The translations under genes were made by a program, and so were the position numbers. The notes below the pieces were generated by a model, which did not search any database, was not told the origin of the DNA, and saw nothing but the letters and a program-made list of their open reading frames with translations. Below, one piece after another: positions 27,526-35,715 of a DNA stretch of 64,000 nucleotides; position 1 is the first letter of the stretch, and every line of letters starts with the position of its first letter. This DNA is from Rhodospirillales bacterium (GTDB taxonomy: Bacteria; Pseudomonadota; Alphaproteobacteria; Rhodospirillales; Shumkoniaceae). The DNA is taken from positions 1-64,000 of the forward strand of contig JACZKS010000090.1 of NCBI GenBank assembly GCA_014859895.1. The letters are read 5' to 3'.

Positions 27526-27537
27526 GAGGAATAGCCA

Positions 27538-28104
27538 ATGCCTGAGACCCAGAAAACGCTCCCGAAAAAGGCCGATGCTGCCCGTCGTAAAAAGCGCCGG
27601 ACCGGGTTCCTGGTTCTTGTTGCCGCCGCGGCCATCGGTGTGGGCGCCTACGTCGGATTCGCCGACGGTTCCGACGCCGGCTATGCGCAAGAAGACGTCG
27701 TGCGCGAACAGTCCTTCCGGGCCGTCCACGAAATGGAGGGCGGGCCGCGCATCCGCTTCCTGCCGGCCGGCCAGCCACAGCCGCGCATCGAGATCCCGCG
27801 ATCGTCCCACAGCTTCGGCACCATCGGCGCGAAGGACGTGGTCACCCAAACTTTCGTGATCCGCAACGCCGGCCAGGCACCACTGACCATTGCGCGGGCC
27901 TACACCACGTGCGGCTGCACCGTCGCCGACATCTCGGCACGGGTCATTCCGCCGGGCAAGGTGGCGCTGGCGAAGATCCGCTTCGACGCCGGCTTCCACG
28001 ACACCCGCGGACAGAGCGTGCAGCGCGGCCTGATCATCGAAAGCAACGACCGCGGCACCCCGAAAGCCGAGATCTGGGTGCGCGCCTCGGTCGCCTCGTT
28101 CTGA
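27538..28104 (+). CDS. DUF1573 domain exported protein
   Basis: A 188-residue protein with a basic N-terminus, one membrane segment (GFLVLVAAAAIGVGAYVGF) and a C-terminal DUF1573 Ig-like domain (HSFGTIGAKDVVTQTFVIRN; APLTIARAYTTCGCTVAD). The TCGCT motif is conserved in the family. GGAGGAATAGCC precedes the ATG. It is 12 nt after the CcdA-type gene; the conserved CxC could be a substrate of that reductase. Function of the family is unknown. Confidence 0.85.
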   Translation: MPETQKTLPKKADAARRKKRRTGFLVLVAAAAIGVGAYVGFADGSDAGYAQEDVVREQSFRAVHEMEGGPRIRFLPAGQPQPRIEIPRSSHSFGTIGAKDVVTQTFVIRNAGQAPLTIARAYTTCGCTVADISARVIPPGKVALAKIRFDAGFHDTRGQSVQRGLIIESNDRGTPKAEIWVRASVASF

Positions 28105-28118
28105 CGCGGAGCCATCCC

Positions 28119-28526
28119 ATGGGGCGTATCCTGTCCGTCGTTGCCGTGCTCGCCATCGGCTTCCTCTCGGCGTGCGGCGGTGGCGCACCCGACATCGACG
28201 TCGTTGAACGCCACGACATGGGCTCGATCCAAAAGGGGCAGGCCGCCTCGGCAAGCCTGATCGTGCGCAACACGGGGAAGGCGCCGCTTGACGTGCAGTC
28301 CGTCAGCACGTCTTGCGGCTGTACGACGGCCGTCATGGAACCGACGACGATCCCGGCCGGCGGCCAGGGAGTGCTGCGCGTCACCTACGATTCCAATGCC
28401 CACGCCGAAGATATGGGGCCGATCAAGCGCTACGTCTTCATCGCCAGCAACGACCCGGACGAAGGCGACGTGCGTGTCGAAATCGCCGTCGATGTCGTAT
28501 CCGCGCGGCCCGGAGAGGGACAATGA
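28119..28526 (+). CDS. DUF1573 domain lipoprotein
   Basis: About 135 residues with a lipobox (FLSAC), so it is membrane-anchored outside the cytosol. The mature part is a single DUF1573 domain with STSCGCTTAV, the same CGCT motif as its upstream neighbour. CGGAG lies before the ATG at 28119. It is the second DUF1573 gene in tandem, 14 nt after the first, probably from duplication, and is directly followed by an lgt gene that could lipidate it. Confidence 0.85.
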   Translation: MGRILSVVAVLAIGFLSACGGGAPDIDVVERHDMGSIQKGQAASASLIVRNTGKAPLDVQSVSTSCGCTTAVMEPTTIPAGGQGVLRVTYDSNAHAEDMGPIKRYVFIASNDPDEGDVRVEIAVDVVSARPGEGQ

Positions 28527-28575
28527 ACGCGACCCTTCCCGCTTACGCGCACGCCACCCTCCTCCCACTTAACCC

Positions 28576-29433
28576 ATGCCCGGTCTCGAAACCATGACCT
28601 TCGCCATTGCCTTTCCCAACATCGATCCGGTCCTCGTGCAGTTCGGGCCGCTCATGATCCGCTGGTATTCGCTGGCTTACGTCGCGGGTCTGGTGCCCGG
28701 TTGGTGCTATATCCGCCTACTCGCCAAACGGCCGCCGGCAAGACTGGACGCCCGAGATATCGACGACTTCCTCGTCTGGGCCACCCTCGGCGTCATTCTC
28801 GGCGGCCGTCTCGGTTATGTCCTCTTTTACAACGGCGACTATTTTCTTGCGAACCCGCTTTCCGTCATCGAGGTCTGGAAGGGAGGCATGTCCTTCCACG
28901 GCGGTCTTTTGGGAGTGATTGCGGCGACGCTGATTTTCTGTCGTCGGCGGGGAATACCCCTGCTCGTCTTCGGCGATTTGGTCGCCGCCGCCGCCCCCAT
29001 CGGGCTTTTCCTCGGACGCTTGGCGAACTTTGTCAATGGGGAGCTTTTCGGCCGCGTCACCGACGCGCCGTGGGGAGTGGTTTTCCCGCACGGCGGACCG
29101 CTGCCCCGGCATCCCAGCCAACTCTACGAGGCGTTGCTCGAAGGCGCGCTGCTGTTCGTGCTGCTGCTGGTGCTCGCCCAGCGCCGGAAGATCCGGGAGC
29201 GCCCTGGCGTTCTTACCGGGGTTTTCTTGATCGGCTACGCAGCGTCCCGTCTTGTCGTCGAGATCTTCCGCCAGCCCGATGTTCAGATCGGTTTCCTGGC
29301 CTGGGGAAGCACGATGGGCCAGTGGCTGTCGGCTCCGATGATACTCGCCGGCCTGCTTCTGCTTTTCACGGCCCGCTCGAAGACTGCCGAAACCCAGCCT
29401 CGGGATCGCCGCCGGCCGGCGGAAAAAGTGTGA
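28576..29433 (+). CDS. lgt: Prolipoprotein diacylglyceryl transferase
   Basis: A 285-residue integral membrane enzyme. It transfers diacylglycerol from phosphatidylglycerol to the lipobox Cys of prolipoproteins. Signatures: SFHGGLLG with the catalytic-region His, GRLANFVNGELFGR, and HPSQLYEALLEG. An internal Met at 28594 is an alternative start. It is embedded in a CcdA/DUF1573 unit rather than in the usual housekeeping place, so it may be an accessory copy. Its last codons overlap duplicated element copy B. Confidence 0.93.
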   Translation: MPGLETMTFAIAFPNIDPVLVQFGPLMIRWYSLAYVAGLVPGWCYIRLLAKRPPARLDARDIDDFLVWATLGVILGGRLGYVLFYNGDYFLANPLSVIEVWKGGMSFHGGLLGVIAATLIFCRRRGIPLLVFGDLVAAAAPIGLFLGRLANFVNGELFGRVTDAPWGVVFPHGGPLPRHPSQLYEALLEGALLFVLLLVLAQRRKIRERPGVLTGVFLIGYAASRLVVEIFRQPDVQIGFLAWGSTMGQWLSAPMILAGLLLLFTARSKTAETQPRDRRRPAEKV

Positions 29434-29561
29434 CAGAGTTTGGCAGGCCGCCGCACCGGCAAACTTTGTGACGAAAAACCGCCGTGCCGACAAAGCCCTG
29501 TTACAGGTCGGCGGTTGAATGGCCCTATCGAAATCGGAACCCGCGAGAACCCTGGAGAGTC
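29418..29561 (+). repeat. ~145-bp duplicated leader element, copy B
   Basis: The direct repeat of 21944-22089. It starts within the last five codons of lgt and runs to the ribosome-site region before the peptidoglycan-binding gene. The outer inverted repeat has one mismatch (ACAGAGTTTG with CAAACTTTGT), while the inner GCCGA/TCGGC and CCTGT/ACAGG arms are unchanged. Confidence 0.8.
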
Positions 29562-29577
29562 TGGAAGGATTGATGAA

Positions 29578-29997
29578 ATGAAACCACTTTTGAAAAACTT
29601 GGCGCGCGCTGCGGCGGTCCTGGCCGTGACGGTCACGCTGGCCGGCGGCGCATCGAATTCCACCGCCTTTGCGCAAACCACAGCGCCTTCGGCAGTCTCA
29701 TCTCTTTCCGTGAAGGCCTTGCAAGAAGCGTTGAACAAGCAAGGCATCGCGGTAAAGACCGACGGCATTTTGGGCGACGACACCCGCGCCGCCATTCGCC
29801 AGTACCAGTCGCAGCATCACCTGCCCGTCACTGGCGAGCCGGACAAGGCGACGCTCGACAAACTCGGCATCGCCCAGCAACAAAGCGAGGTTCCGAGCGG
29901 TCAGCCACCGGCCGGCGCGGCGACATCTCCGGCGATGGGCGGCCAAGGCATGATGGGCAAAGGTGGCATGCCCGGCAAGACGAGCGATCGCCCATGA
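29578..29997 (+). CDS. Exported peptidoglycan-binding domain protein
   Basis: A 139-residue protein with a signal peptide ending near AFAQ, then a PG_binding_1 domain (SVKALQEALNKQGIAVKTDG; LGDDTRAAIRQYQSQHHLP) and a low-complexity Gly/Met/Pro tail (GGQGMMGKGGMPGK). The domain binds cell-wall peptidoglycan; the Met-rich tail could hold Cu(I). GGAAGGA precedes the start. It is the first gene after leader copy B. Confidence 0.85.
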   Translation: MKPLLKNLARAAAVLAVTVTLAGGASNSTAFAQTTAPSAVSSLSVKALQEALNKQGIAVKTDGILGDDTRAAIRQYQSQHHLPVTGEPDKATLDKLGIAQQQSEVPSGQPPAGAATSPAMGGQGMMGKGGMPGKTSDRP

Positions 29998-30089
29998 GGG
30001 AACCCGGGCTTGGCGGTAACGGCTTCGGTTGCCATCTACGGCATGCGCCGCCGGGATCTCGCACGACGTTTCCGAAAGGATGACGTGAC

Positions 30090-31007
30090 ATGAAATCGAA
30101 GGCTGTCGTGATCGGATTGCTGGGGGCGGTGGCCATGTTCGCCCTCTTTTTCACCATCACCGCGCTTGCCGAATCCCTCGCTTACGCTTGGGTCCAGTTT
30201 GTCCGCATGTGGTACTGGATCATCCTGCTGGCGGCCGGTTTCGGCACCCAGATCGCGTTGCATGTCCATATCCGCGAACAGTTGCGCCAGCGCCAGGCCC
30301 AGGCGGCGGCGGGCGTCGCCGCCTCGGGCGGCGTGTCCACGTTCGCCATGCTCGCCTGTTGCGCGCACCGGGTCACCGACGTCCTACCCTTCCTCGGGGC
30401 CTCGGCGGCGGCGGTGTTCCTGGTGCAATACCAGACGCCGTTCCTGGTGCTCGGCGTTTTTTCCAACCTCCTGGGAATCCTCTTCATGTTCCGAATCATG
30501 CAGAAACACGGCCTGGGACCAGCCCAAGGCCCCGTCAAGGCGCTCCTGACGCTCGACCTGAAAAGGGCGCTGGTGGCCATGGCCGTCATCGGCCTCGTCG
30601 CCGTTGGCTGGTCGTTCAACGTGATCGACGCCGGGGCGGGCGGCCAAGCCGTCGCCGCCGATACCGTCCGTCCACTCGACCTGCCGGCCCAGGAAAACAC
30701 GGCAAACGGCCTCACCGTGAAGGCGGAGCCGATCAAGCTGACGCTCGGCAAGCCCGTCCGCTTCTCGATCGTTTTGGATACCCATGCGGGTTCCCTGGAC
30801 GCCGATCTCGCCCAGGCCGCCACCCTTATCGACGATCGCGGCACCGTCCATGCGGCGACGGCGTGGGACGGCCCGCCGCCGGGCGGCCACCATGCCTCGG
30901 GAACCCTCTCGTTCCCGACCCTGGACCTTGAGACGAAATCGTTCCGGCTGGTGCTCAAGGGCATTTACGACGTGCCCGAGAGGATCTTGGAATGGCAGAT
31001 TCCGTAA
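30090..31007 (+). CDS. Membrane protein with C-terminal periplasmic domain, unknown function
   Basis: A 305-residue protein. About four helices occupy residues 5-190, with LACCAHRVTDVLPFLGA between helices; that Cys-Cys pair resembles mercury or copper transport proteins. Residues ~205-305 form a beta-rich extracytoplasmic domain (VKAEPIKLTLGKPVRFSIVL; FRLVLKGIYDVPERILEW). I do not recognise a named family. It lies 92 nt after the peptidoglycan-binding gene and is likely part of the metal/envelope unit. Confidence 0.72.
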   Translation: MKSKAVVIGLLGAVAMFALFFTITALAESLAYAWVQFVRMWYWIILLAAGFGTQIALHVHIREQLRQRQAQAAAGVAASGGVSTFAMLACCAHRVTDVLPFLGASAAAVFLVQYQTPFLVLGVFSNLLGILFMFRIMQKHGLGPAQGPVKALLTLDLKRALVAMAVIGLVAVGWSFNVIDAGAGGQAVAADTVRPLDLPAQENTANGLTVKAEPIKLTLGKPVRFSIVLDTHAGSLDADLAQAATLIDDRGTVHAATAWDGPPPGGHHASGTLSFPTLDLETKSFRLVLKGIYDVPERILEWQIP

Positions 31008-31139
31008 CCGGAAGGTGGGTTACCTCTCGCGGCTGTTTCCAGGCTTGATGATTGGTGGAATCGACGCAACATGGGAGGGGGATGGTGCGGGATGACCGTC
31101 TTGCCGCTTGATCCCGACGTCACCCGCCAAGGATGCGCC

Positions 31140-31856
31140 ATGCCCGATGCCCTCCATGAAAGCCGTCCCCCTTCCCGTTGGCGCCTGGGCAGCCCCCTCG
31201 GATCGGCGGGTTTCGGTCTTGTCATCCTGGCCATCGTCGGCGGCGCTTACTGGGGCCTTCGGGAAACCGGGCTGCTCGACGAATTGGCCGATCCCGCGCG
31301 TCTGATGGAACGGGTCCACGCGCTGGGAACGTGGGGACCCGTGACCATCGTCGTCCTCATGGTCGTGGCCGTCGTCGTAACGCCCATTCCCAGCGCCCCC
31401 ATCGCGCTGGCCGCCGGCGCCCTCTACGGGCACACATGGGGGACCCTCTACGTCGCCACCGGTGCCGAGATCGGCGCCCTCGTCGCCTTCGCCCTCGCCC
31501 GGCTGCTCGGCTACGCATTCCTCCGCCGATGGCTGGGCGACCGGCTGTCCTTCTCGCTGCTGGGTTCGCAATGGGCGATGATGGGGATCGTCTTCGTGAG
31601 CCGTCTGCTGCCCTTTCTGTCTTTCGACCTAGTCAGCTACGCGGCGGGAATGACCCCGCTGAAGGCTTGGCGTTTCGCGGCGGCGACGCTGGCCGGCATC
31701 CTTCCCGCGAGTTTCCTGCTGGCCCACTTCGGCGGTGAACTGGCTTCCGGAGATCCCGGGCGCCTTGCCATCACGGGAGCCGCTCTCGGCGGACTGGTCC
31801 TGATCCCGATCCTGTGGCGCCTGTGGGCCGGCAGATCGCAGGCGCTCGAAAAATGA
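31140..31856 (+). CDS. TVP38/TMEM64 (VTT domain) family membrane protein
   Basis: About 238 residues. It has the DedA-like VTT core: TPIPSAPIALAAGALYG, ALARLLGYAFLRRWLG and SRLLPFLSFDLVSYAAG. Such proteins act in membrane homeostasis and may scramble or flip lipids. The ATG at 31140 has AAGGA six bases upstream; an ATG at 31092 is possible. It is the last plus-strand gene of the island and convergent with a LysR gene 7 nt away. Confidence 0.85.
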   Translation: MPDALHESRPPSRWRLGSPLGSAGFGLVILAIVGGAYWGLRETGLLDELADPARLMERVHALGTWGPVTIVVLMVVAVVVTPIPSAPIALAAGALYGHTWGTLYVATGAEIGALVAFALARLLGYAFLRRWLGDRLSFSLLGSQWAMMGIVFVSRLLPFLSFDLVSYAAGMTPLKAWRFAAATLAGILPASFLLAHFGGELASGDPGRLAITGAALGGLVLIPILWRLWAGRSQALEK

Positions 31857-31863
31857 TCCGAGA

Positions 31864-32757
31864 TCACGCCCTGTCGGTGGCGCCGAGCATGGTCTCGCAG
31901 GCTTGGAACAGCGCCTTTACGTAGACGTTCTCGACCAGGAACTGGGCCTGGCAGAAGTAAAGCTTGACCGGCGGCATGTCGGTCAAGGGTATCGCCAGCA
32001 TGCCTTGGTCCGAGTTTTCCAGGCTCCATGACGGCACCACCGAAAAGCCCGTGCCGTTGCTGATGAAGCGCTTGACGCATGAGGTGCTGGAAACCGACAT
32101 CACCACCTCGGGCGTCCGGCCGTCGACGGACAGATAGTCGAGAGACAGGTTGCGCAGAACCTGGCCCGGTTCATAGGAAACGAAGGGGCGCTCGATGGCC
32201 CAGGCCGGAACGTCCGCCAGCCGGGCCGGCTTGGGCCAGTTGTCGGGAAACACCAGGCTCAAACCGAATTCCCCGATCACCCGCTGCGAAATCAGCGGCT
32301 CGCCGAAGAAGCGCTCGGTGATGGCCACGTCCAGGTTGCCGCTGGTCAAGAGGTCGGCCAGCACGGTATCGCGCTCGAAGGTCAGCAGGTGGACGTCGGG
32401 ATAGGCCTTCTGGAAGGCCGTCAGCGCGTGCGGAAACAGGTAGAATAAGACCGCCTGAGGCATGCCGATGCGCAGCAGCGGGCGCTGCATGCTGATCACT
32501 TCGGACAGACGGTTGAACATGATGTCGAGTTCCGGTTCCAGCAGCCGGAACAGCGATTGGCCGCGCGGCGTCAACAGGACGGCGCGGCTGCCCCGTTCGG
32601 AAACGACCAGATCCTCGCGAAATACCTGTTCCAGCCGGCGGATGTGATTGGCTGCCGACTGGTAGGAAATGTTGAGCAGGCGGGCCGCCGCCGAATAGGA
32701 CCCGTGTTTCGCCACGAGGTAGAACGTCTGTAGGTGGTTGAGACTGACGCTGGCCAT
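31864..32757 (-). CDS. LysR family transcriptional regulator
   Basis: About 297 residues. The N-terminal winged helix is HLQTFYLVAKHGSYSAAARL and a recognition helix SYQSAANHIRRLE; the periplasmic-binding-like effector domain follows. It lies divergent to the three-subunit dehydrogenase operon at 32906 with a 148-bp shared gap, so it probably controls that operon in response to its substrate. A GTG at 32778 is an alternative start. Confidence 0.9.
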   Translation of the reverse strand: MASVSLNHLQTFYLVAKHGSYSAAARLLNISYQSAANHIRRLEQVFREDLVVSERGSRAVLLTPRGQSLFRLLEPELDIMFNRLSEVISMQRPLLRIGMPQAVLFYLFPHALTAFQKAYPDVHLLTFERDTVLADLLTSGNLDVAITERFFGEPLISQRVIGEFGLSLVFPDNWPKPARLADVPAWAIERPFVSYEPGQVLRNLSLDYLSVDGRTPEVVMSVSSTSCVKRFISNGTGFSVVPSWSLENSDQGMLAIPLTDMPPVKLYFCQAQFLVENVYVKALFQACETMLGATDRA

Positions 32758-32905
32758 TCCTGTTCGACTCCACCCCACTTCACACCGAACCGCGTACGAT
32801 TACAAAATTTCCGCTAATTCCGCCTCTGTTCTTTGTATCGACTTGCCCTCATGTGCGGGCGAACAATCCTTTCGTGATCTTTAACCGGATTTTGCGCCGC
32901 ACCTA

Positions 32906-34090
32906 ATGAAAACAACCAATGATGCGTGGGATGTCATCGTCATCGGCGCCGGAATCGTCGGCGTCGCGTCATCCTATTTCATCGGTGAAACGGGGGCCCG
33001 CGTCCTGACCCTCGACGAGACGCATCCATGCGGGGGAACTACGGGAGCCTGCGACGCCGCGGTGTCGGTGGCCACCAAGAAGCCCGGCCTGATGATGCGC
33101 CTGGCGACTGCCGGTCTGGAAACCTATCGCAGCCTGACGGCGGCGGGCATCGTCAAGTCCTTTCATCAGCGTCCGACCTACCTGGTGGCGACGACGACGG
33201 AGGAGGCCGAAGTTCTGGAGCGTCACGCCGAGGCGTTGCGCGCGGCCGGCGTCGCCGCCGAGCGGCAAACCGGCGACGACATGCGCCGCCTGGTTCCCGG
33301 GTTGTCCGAGCGGGTCGTGGCGGGCGTGGCCGCGCCGGACGAAGGGCACGCCGTCGGCTACATGGTGGTGGATGACCTGCTGCGCCACAGCCGGGCGAAC
33401 CTGCTCCGTGCGACGCCGGTGCGGCGCATTCTCGTCAACGGCGGCCGGGTCGCCGGCGTCGCCACCGAGAAGGGAGACTACCTCGCCGATACGGTGGTCC
33501 TCGCCGCGGGCCTTGGCTCGGAGCGGCTGGCCGAAGACCTCGGCCTCGACCTCACCATCCGGCCGCGCAAGGGCCAACTGGCCGTCACCGAGCGGCGCAC
33601 CGCCCTTCCCCTTTCCGGCTCGCTCATCTCGGCCCGCTATCTGCTGTCGAAGGGCAGTCAGAAATCCAGCGGCCCAGAATCGGAAACCTGGAGCCGCTAT
33701 CGCCTGGGAACGGTGATCGCGCCGCTGGATACCGGCCAGATGCTGATCGGCGCCACCCGCGAGGATGGCAGGGCGGAAACCGCCGTCGACTATCAGGCTC
33801 TGGCTGGCATCCTGCGCGAGGCAGTGAAGATCTATCCGCCGGTTGGCGAAGGCCGCCTGCTACGAGCCTTCGCCGGCATTCGCGCGGCGGTGAGCGACGG
33901 CCTGCCCATCCTTGGGCCCCACCCGACGATCGGCGGGCTGTGGCTGGCCACAGGCTTCGAAGGCGACGGCATCGGCCTGGGGCCACAGGTCGGGCGCATC
34001 ATCCATCGCCTGATCGCCGGCGAGTCCGTCGGCGAGGACCTTTCGCCGCTGGCCCCTCGGCGCTTTCTCCGGGGAGAGCGGGCGGCATGA
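32906..34090 (+). CDS. FAD-dependent DAO-family dehydrogenase, beta subunit of a heterotrimeric amino-acid/opine dehydrogenase
   Basis: A 394-residue flavoprotein. The N-terminus is a GxGxxG FAD fold (VIVIGAGIVGVASSYFIGET) and the C-terminus has GLWLATGFEGDGIGLGP, as in glycine/D-amino-acid oxidases. With the next two genes (overlapping 4 and 8 nt) it matches the three-subunit dehydrogenases such as opine oxidases, HcnABC and cis-4-hydroxy-D-proline dehydrogenase. It would oxidise a C-N bond and pass electrons to the Fe-S subunit. The weak ribosome site (CGGA) is odd for the first gene of the operon. Confidence 0.88.
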   Translation: MKTTNDAWDVIVIGAGIVGVASSYFIGETGARVLTLDETHPCGGTTGACDAAVSVATKKPGLMMRLATAGLETYRSLTAAGIVKSFHQRPTYLVATTTEEAEVLERHAEALRAAGVAAERQTGDDMRRLVPGLSERVVAGVAAPDEGHAVGYMVVDDLLRHSRANLLRATPVRRILVNGGRVAGVATEKGDYLADTVVLAAGLGSERLAEDLGLDLTIRPRKGQLAVTERRTALPLSGSLISARYLLSKGSQKSSGPESETWSRYRLGTVIAPLDTGQMLIGATREDGRAETAVDYQALAGILREAVKIYPPVGEGRLLRAFAGIRAAVSDGLPILGPHPTIGGLWLATGFEGDGIGLGPQVGRIIHRLIAGESVGEDLSPLAPRRFLRGERAA

Positions 34091-34353
34091 GCGCGACCCC
34101 ACCCACATTCCTGTGGAACGGCTTGCCGGTGGCCGTCGTCGACGGCGATACCATCGCCATGGCGCTGGTGCGGGCCGGCGTGATCGACCTCGGCGCCGGG
34201 GTTGGAACCAAGCGGAGCCGCTATTTCTGCGGCAGCGGGGCCTGCCAGAATTGCGTCGTCGAGGTCAAGGGGCTGGGGCGGGTCGAGGCCTGTCTGACGC
34301 CGGTAGTTGCCGGGATGGATGTTGCCGGCGGTCGGGAGAATGGCGATGAATAG
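34087..34353 (+). CDS. (2Fe-2S) ferredoxin-like gamma subunit of the dehydrogenase
   Basis: An 88-residue protein with the ferredoxin motif CGSGACQNC and a fourth Cys at VEACLTPV. Small 2Fe-2S proteins of this size are the gamma subunits of opine oxidase or hydroxyproline dehydrogenase-type complexes. It overlaps the DAO subunit by ATGA and the next subunit by 8 nt, implying translational coupling and fixed stoichiometry. Confidence 0.9.
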   Translation: MSATPPTFLWNGLPVAVVDGDTIAMALVRAGVIDLGAGVGTKRSRYFCGSGACQNCVVEVKGLGRVEACLTPVVAGMDVAGGRENGDE

Positions 34354-35698
34354 CCCCGACGCCCTGGTCTTTGGCGGCGGTCCGGCCGGTGTCGCCGCCG
34401 CCTGCGAACTGGCCGCGGCCGGATGCTCGGTGCTGCTCGTCCATCAGGATGGCGCATTGGGCGGGCCGGTCCACCGTCACGAGGGCGATGGCGGCGCCTC
34501 GCCGCGGGTCGCTCCATCGCGGCGGTGGCGGCGCCTGGCCGCCGAAATGGACGGACTGGGCGGACGGATCACCGTCCGGCTGCGGACGGCTTTCGTCGGC
34601 CTCGATGGTGAGGGCAAATTCCTGGTGCGCGACATGGCGCGCAACGCCGTCAGCGTCCTGCGGGCGCCGCGCGCCGTCTTTGCCCTGGGGGCGGTCGAAC
34701 AGGTGCCGCCCGTTCCCGGCTGGCAGCTGCCGGGGGTCATGATGGCCGGCGGCCTGCAGCTCCTGGTCAAGGGCGGCGTTCCGCTGCCCGCCAAGCGCGT
34801 CGTGCTGGCCGGCTCCGGCCCCCTTTTGCTGGCGCTCGCCGCCCAGATGGCGCGGGCCGGCCATTCACCCGTCGCCGTTCTCGAGGCAGGGCGGCCGTTT
34901 CGCGTCCATCCGGCCGGGCTCGGCCTGTTGGAAGGGCCGGAATACCTGTGGGAGGCTCTGCGCTATCAGGCGATTTTGCGCGCCTGCGGCGTTCCCTATC
35001 GCATGGGCGCCCGGGTGGTGTCCGTCGACGGCGCCCCCGGCGCCCTCGATGTTGCCTTCCGCGCCGGCGCCGATCCAACCATTCAGCACCTCGACGCCGG
35101 TCTGGTGGCTCTCCACGACGGTCTGGCGCCAAACGATCACGGCCTTCCCCGGGCCGGCCTCCATGCCAGCGGGGTGCGCATCCAGTACGCCGGCGACTGC
35201 CGCGAAGTGCTGGGCGGCCGCGCCGCCATCGCCGGCGGCCGCCTCGCCGCCCTCGCCCTGCTGAGCGAGATGGGGCGGACCGCACCCGATGCTGCCGGCC
35301 GGGCCGCGAAGTGGGAACGGATACTCAGCCGCCATCGCCGCATTCAGCGGGCGGTGACCAGCCTATTTGCCACCGAATGGCCGGCGCCGGCGACATGGCC
35401 AGACCACTTGGTCCTCTGTCGGTGTGAGAACCGGACCGTGGGAGATCTGCGCGCCGTTCTCGACCCGCGGGTTCCCTCGCCGAAGGAGATCAAGCTGGTC
35501 GGACGGTTCTGCATGGGCGAATGCCAGGGCCGGCTGTGCGAGCGGTCGGTGCGGCGCTTCCTCGGCGACCGCGAGGGAGTCCCCTACCCCGCGAAAAGCC
35601 TGGTGGGCGAACGCTGGCCGGTCCGCCCGACACCGATCACCGCCTTTCTTGACGATGCCGGCGCGGAGGGCGCGGCGTCTTCCGTTCCACCGACTTGA
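34346..35698 (+). CDS. FAD/NAD(P)-binding alpha subunit with BFD-like Fe-S domain
   Basis: About 450 residues. The start at 34346 follows GGGAGA. Residues ~5-40 are a FAD-binding fold (ALVFGGGPAGVAAACELAAA), a second nucleotide fold is at RVVLAGSGPLLLALAAQMAR, and the C-terminus has a BFD-like 2Fe-2S motif (LCRCENRTVGD ... FCMGECQGRLCERSV). This is the alpha subunit in known alpha4-beta4-gamma4 dehydrogenases. It lies just before an ALDH gene. Confidence 0.9.
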   Translation: MNSPDALVFGGGPAGVAAACELAAAGCSVLLVHQDGALGGPVHRHEGDGGASPRVAPSRRWRRLAAEMDGLGGRITVRLRTAFVGLDGEGKFLVRDMARNAVSVLRAPRAVFALGAVEQVPPVPGWQLPGVMMAGGLQLLVKGGVPLPAKRVVLAGSGPLLLALAAQMARAGHSPVAVLEAGRPFRVHPAGLGLLEGPEYLWEALRYQAILRACGVPYRMGARVVSVDGAPGALDVAFRAGADPTIQHLDAGLVALHDGLAPNDHGLPRAGLHASGVRIQYAGDCREVLGGRAAIAGGRLAALALLSEMGRTAPDAAGRAAKWERILSRHRRIQRAVTSLFATEWPAPATWPDHLVLCRCENRTVGDLRAVLDPRVPSPKEIKLVGRFCMGECQGRLCERSVRRFLGDREGVPYPAKSLVGERWPVRPTPITAFLDDAGAEGAASSVPPT

Positions 35699-35715
35699 CC
35701 GGAAAGGGCATGACC

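Noticed and set aside
26020-28254. 744-codon minus-strand frame opposite the CcdA and DUF1573 genes
   Set aside because: The plus-strand genes have family motifs and ribosome sites. The opposite frame is rich in Gly/Arg/His and has no domain.
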